From Lachnospiraceae bacterium (lineage in GTDB: Bacteria > Bacillota > Clostridia > Lachnospirales > Lachnospiraceae), in NCBI GenBank assembly GCA_003542935.1, contig DPJQ01000020.1, forward strand, positions 1-8,232: a stretch of 8,232 nucleotides of DNA, written 5' to 3'. Under the pieces are notes generated by a model. The model worked only from the letters and a program-made list of their open reading frames with translations. It ran no database searches and was not told where the DNA came from. A program made the position numbers and the translations under genes. Below are positions 7,283-8,232 of the stretch, piece after piece. Within the stretch, counting starts at the first letter, position 1. The number at the start of each line of letters is the position of its first letter.

Positions 7283-7579
7283 TTACCGTTCACGGCTCCT
7301 GTATGCCTGTACACCGCCTCTCAGGGAAGAAACTCTGTATCCATTCTCTGCCAATGTAACGGCGGCAGCCATACTGGTAATACCGTGTTCACAGTACAGG
7401 ATAATCGATTTATCACGATAACGGGAGAGCTGCCCGAGATTTTCATAGGGAACATGAACTGCACCGGGTATGTGCATTTCCTGGTACTCTCCGGCGGAGC
7501 GCAGATCTACCACCACCACGCCGGGCTGGCCCATCCGCCGTTTTAATTCCTCCACCGATATGGTTTCCGGCCTTTTCAT
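7283..7579 (-). CDS. Single-domain rhodanese-like protein, C-terminus altered by an insertion
   Basis: This is a 98-residue rhodanese-fold protein, probably a cytoplasmic sulfur carrier or persulfide transferase. The start (MKRPETISVEEL) follows GAGGAG by 8 bases; the upstream in-frame extension lacks any such signal. Landmarks: VVVVDLRSAGEYQEMHIPGAVHVPY (21-45) is the conserved CH2A/CH2B region, Cys63 in LYCEHGITSM is the active-site cysteine, and LRGGVQAY (86-93) is the end motif. The loop CEHGITS lacks the Arg found at the end of the common CxxGxR loop. The last codon and the stop (CGG TAA) lie partly in the 169-bp element. Without the insertion the frame would run on for seven more residues (KKSLYSS). 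All core motifs survive, so activity is probably kept. Confidence 0.85.
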   Translation of the reverse strand: MKRPETISVEELKRRMGQPGVVVVDLRSAGEYQEMHIPGAVHVPYENLGQLSRYRDKSIILYCEHGITSMAAAVTLAENGYRVSSLRGGVQAYRSRER

Positions 7580-7666
7580 GATGAAACTCCTCTTTTTTAT
7601 TACTATATTCCCGGTGTCGGATTTTGTGTAACCCTCCGGAACCAATGTCAGTTACCGGATGAAAGA

Positions 7667-7699
7667 GAAACAGCCAGTAGGGGAGCTACTGACTGTTTC
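7667..7699. repeat. Inverted repeat (hairpin) in the intergenic region
   Basis: GAAACAGCCAGTAG (7667-7680) pairs with CTACTGACTGTTTC (7686-7699) at 13 of 14 positions around a 5-base loop (GGGAG). No T run follows on either strand, so it is not a standard terminator. It could be an operator for a dimeric repressor or a structured leader of the rhodanese mRNA. Confidence 0.5.
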
Positions 7700-7732
7700 G
7701 AGGGGAGTATAAATAATTAATAAGGGGTTATT

Positions 7733-7782
7733 AATTGTAAAAAAGACGCCATACAAGACAGATTCTTTTTTACGTTACAATT
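7733..7782. repeat. AT-rich nested inverted repeat
   Basis: AATTGTAA (7733-7740) matches TTACAATT (7775-7782), and, overlapping it, GTAAAAAAG (7737-7745) matches CTTTTTTAC (7765-7773). The two pairings are offset by three bases and compete with each other. No gene ends into it from either side, so it is more likely part of the promoter or leader region of the small + strand gene than a terminator. Confidence 0.4.
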
Positions 7783-7804
7783 ATAATACATATTTAAATA
7801 AAAT
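7775..7804 (+). promoter_or_regulatory. Candidate promoter for the small Asn/Lys-rich protein
   Basis: TTACAA (7775-7780) and TAAAAT (7799-7804) are 18 bases apart, upstream of the 64-residue gene. In such AT-rich DNA chance matches are common. CATTGTA at 7850-7856 resembles a sporulation-sigma -10 box but lacks a matching -35 at the right distance. Confidence 0.3.
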
Positions 7805-7886
7805 GCAATAAAAAATGATGAATATTCCCACTGTATTTTGGAATAATAGCATTGTAATTAAAATTTATGACACTGGAGGTAAGAAA

Positions 7887-8081
7887 ATGTCTAAAAATTA
7901 CAGTTCTGACACCACTGACAAAAACAGGATGAGCAATACTTCCACAAACGAGAGCAACGATTGCCACAACAAAAACAGCAAAAACGCTGCAGATAAGAAT
8001 GCTCAGAGCAAAAATGCCCAGAGCAAAAACGCTCAGAACAAAAACAGCTTCTCTGATGAGGCACAGAACGAGAACTACTAA
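7887..8081 (+). CDS. Small Asn/Lys/Ser-rich low-complexity protein (unknown)
   Basis: I do not recognise a family for this 64-residue protein. ATG 7887 is chosen because GGAGGT lies 7 bases upstream and is the best ribosome site in the region; the open frame further upstream has none. The sequence is hydrophilic, with no TM segment or signal peptide, rich in N, K, S, D and Q, and has one Cys (26). Residues 37-51 are three tandem KNAQS/KNAQS/KNAQN units, then KN. Codon composition is more AT-rich than in the other genes. A strong terminator follows, so it is a monocistronic gene and is probably really expressed. Its composition recalls, but does not match, gamma-type small acid-soluble spore proteins; a spore or matrix role is only a guess. 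Confidence 0.75.
   Translation: MSKNYSSDTTDKNRMSNTSTNESNDCHNKNSKNAADKNAQSKNAQSKNAQNKNSFSDEAQNENY
7995..8039 (+). repeat. Three 15-bp tandem codon repeats
   Basis: Three 15-base units encode KNAQS, KNAQS and KNAQN. They differ only at third positions (AAG/AAA, AAT/AAC, GCT/GCC) and by AGC to AAC in the last codon. Synonymous drift with a preserved peptide suggests selection on the amino-acid repeat. Confidence 0.8.
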
Positions 8082-8099
8082 ATCGTTCACTTGAAGAAC

Positions 8100-8146
8100 T
8101 CCCGTCTGCCGTTCATATATCGAACGGCAGACGGGAATCTTTTTTT
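8100..8146 (+). terminator. Strong intrinsic terminator
   Basis: A perfect 15-bp stem, TCCCGTCTGCCGTTC (8100-8114) with its complement at 8122-8136, encloses a 7-base loop and is followed by ATC and seven T residues (8140-8146). It begins 18 bases after the stop of the Asn/Lys-rich gene and insulates it from the tRNA promoter downstream. Confidence 0.95.
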
Positions 8147-8155
8147 AAAAAACTA

Positions 8156-8184
8156 TTGACAACTTTCTTTTATCAGAGTATTAT
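8156..8184 (+). promoter_or_regulatory. Strong sigma-A promoter for the tRNA gene
   Basis: A consensus TTGACA (8156-8161) is followed after exactly 17 bases by TATTAT (8179-8184). Transcription would begin about 8191, roughly 20 bases before the mature tRNA 5' end, as is typical for stable RNA genes. Confidence 0.85.
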
Positions 8185-8210
8185 ATTACTGTTGTTTGAG
8201 AGAGCAGCGT

Positions 8211-8232
8211 GTGCGTGTAGCTCAGCTGGATA
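8211..8232 (+). tRNA. tRNA gene, 5' end (cut by the window edge)
   Basis: GTGCGTG would be the 5' strand of the 7-bp acceptor stem, followed by T8-A9, the D-arm strand GCTC and the D-loop start AGCTGGATA, which is the invariant opening of a bacterial tRNA. The anticodon lies outside the window. The acceptor and D-arm bases resemble Clostridia tRNA-Arg genes as I remember them, but the identity is not shown here. Confidence 0.85.

Larger units (their letters stand above)
7118..7286. mobile_element. 169-bp MITE-like element with GTAAC ends and 8-bp direct repeats
   Basis: The element starts GTAACAGTTCAGCC (7118-7131) and ends with its exact reverse complement (7273-7286), giving 14-bp terminal inverted repeats; the inverted match continues 3 bases into the flanks by chance. 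The direct repeat CGTTCACG lies on both sides (7110-7117 and 7287-7294); the repeat can be read as 9 bases because the next G also matches. Ends beginning GTAA with 8-bp duplications are the known pattern of IS66-family transposition. The interior has no convincing ORF but is dense in hairpins. A transposase supplied in trans is inferred; the element could be a deletion derivative of a full IS66-type element. Confidence 0.65.
7580..7886. other. AT-rich divergent intergenic region
   Basis: This 307-base stretch separates the rhodanese start (- strand) from the small Asn/Lys-rich gene (+ strand). It should contain both promoters, and it becomes strongly AT-rich after about 7700. On the - strand, TATAGT at about 7600 is a possible -10 box for the rhodanese gene, but I see no good -35 box. 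It also holds the two inverted repeats listed separately. A 17-codon frame at 7659 has no ribosome site and I do not call it. Confidence 0.6.

Noticed and set aside
7110..7295. Possible CRISPR or tandem array from the recurring GAACTGTTAC motif
   Set aside because: The copies are inverted and unevenly spaced, with no regular spacers; they are explained as element ends.
7039..7546. Open frames on the + strand through the element and rhodanese gene (65 and 115 codons)
   Set aside because: They are antisense to the rhodanese gene or cross the hairpin-rich element, with no motif or convincing start.
7628..7655. A third GTAAC...GTTAC unit of 28 bp
   Set aside because: The inverted match is only 5 bases and the 8-base flanks (GATTTTGT and CGGATGAA) do not match, so there is no sign of insertion.
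7659..7712. 17-codon frame (MKEKQPVGELL...) that could be a leader peptide
   Set aside because: There is no ribosome site in front of it, and it is explained by the inverted repeat at 7667-7699.

Overview
The window looks like a chromosomal segment of a low-GC-lineage Firmicute, most likely a Clostridia/Lachnospiraceae-type anaerobe whose coding DNA is fairly GC-rich. The support is a Bce-type peptide-sensing module, Firmicutes-style ribosome binding sites (GGAGG, GAGGAG), an rdgB/phosphoesterase pair arranged as ysnA-ysnB is in Bacillus, and very AT-rich intergenic DNA on the right. The assignment rests on gene style, not on a database search.

Left block (1-4085, + strand): a tightly packed four-gene module. 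It holds the 3' end of an ABC ATPase, a 692-residue FtsX/BceB-type permease with a large extracellular loop, an OmpR-type response regulator, and a short intramembrane-sensing histidine kinase. The ATPase/permease and regulator/kinase genes overlap, so the four are probably co-expressed. By family, such modules sense and counter cell-envelope-active peptides.

Middle block (4132-6971, - strand): a housekeeping cluster transcribed right to left. It encodes a YfcE-type phosphodiesterase, a THUMP-domain RNA guanine-N2 methyltransferase of the RlmL/YpsC type, RdgB (XTP/dITP pyrophosphatase) and a second, smaller YsnB/MJ0936-type phosphoesterase. The last two share an ATGA overlap. A good sigma-A-like promoter for the cluster lies at 7059-7088.

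Right block (6972-8232): a single-domain rhodanese gene on the - strand, a 64-residue Asn/Lys-rich low-complexity protein on the + strand with a textbook terminator, and a strong promoter driving a tRNA gene cut off by the window end.

The most unusual content is at 7020-7295. Two small non-coding elements each begin GTAAC and end GTTAC, and each is flanked by a direct repeat that fits an 8-bp target-site duplication: a 27-bp micro-palindrome (7028-7054, repeat AGCTATTG) and a 169-bp structured element (7118-7286, repeat CGTTCACG). GTAA ends with 8-bp duplications are the pattern I know for IS66-family transposition, so these look like transposase-less derivatives of that type. The larger copy sits in the 3' end of the rhodanese gene and supplies a new stop codon. 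Removing it and one repeat copy on paper restores a 105-codon ORF. The smaller copy sits immediately downstream of the -10 box of the phosphodiesterase cluster, so that operon's mRNA would begin with, or within, the palindrome.
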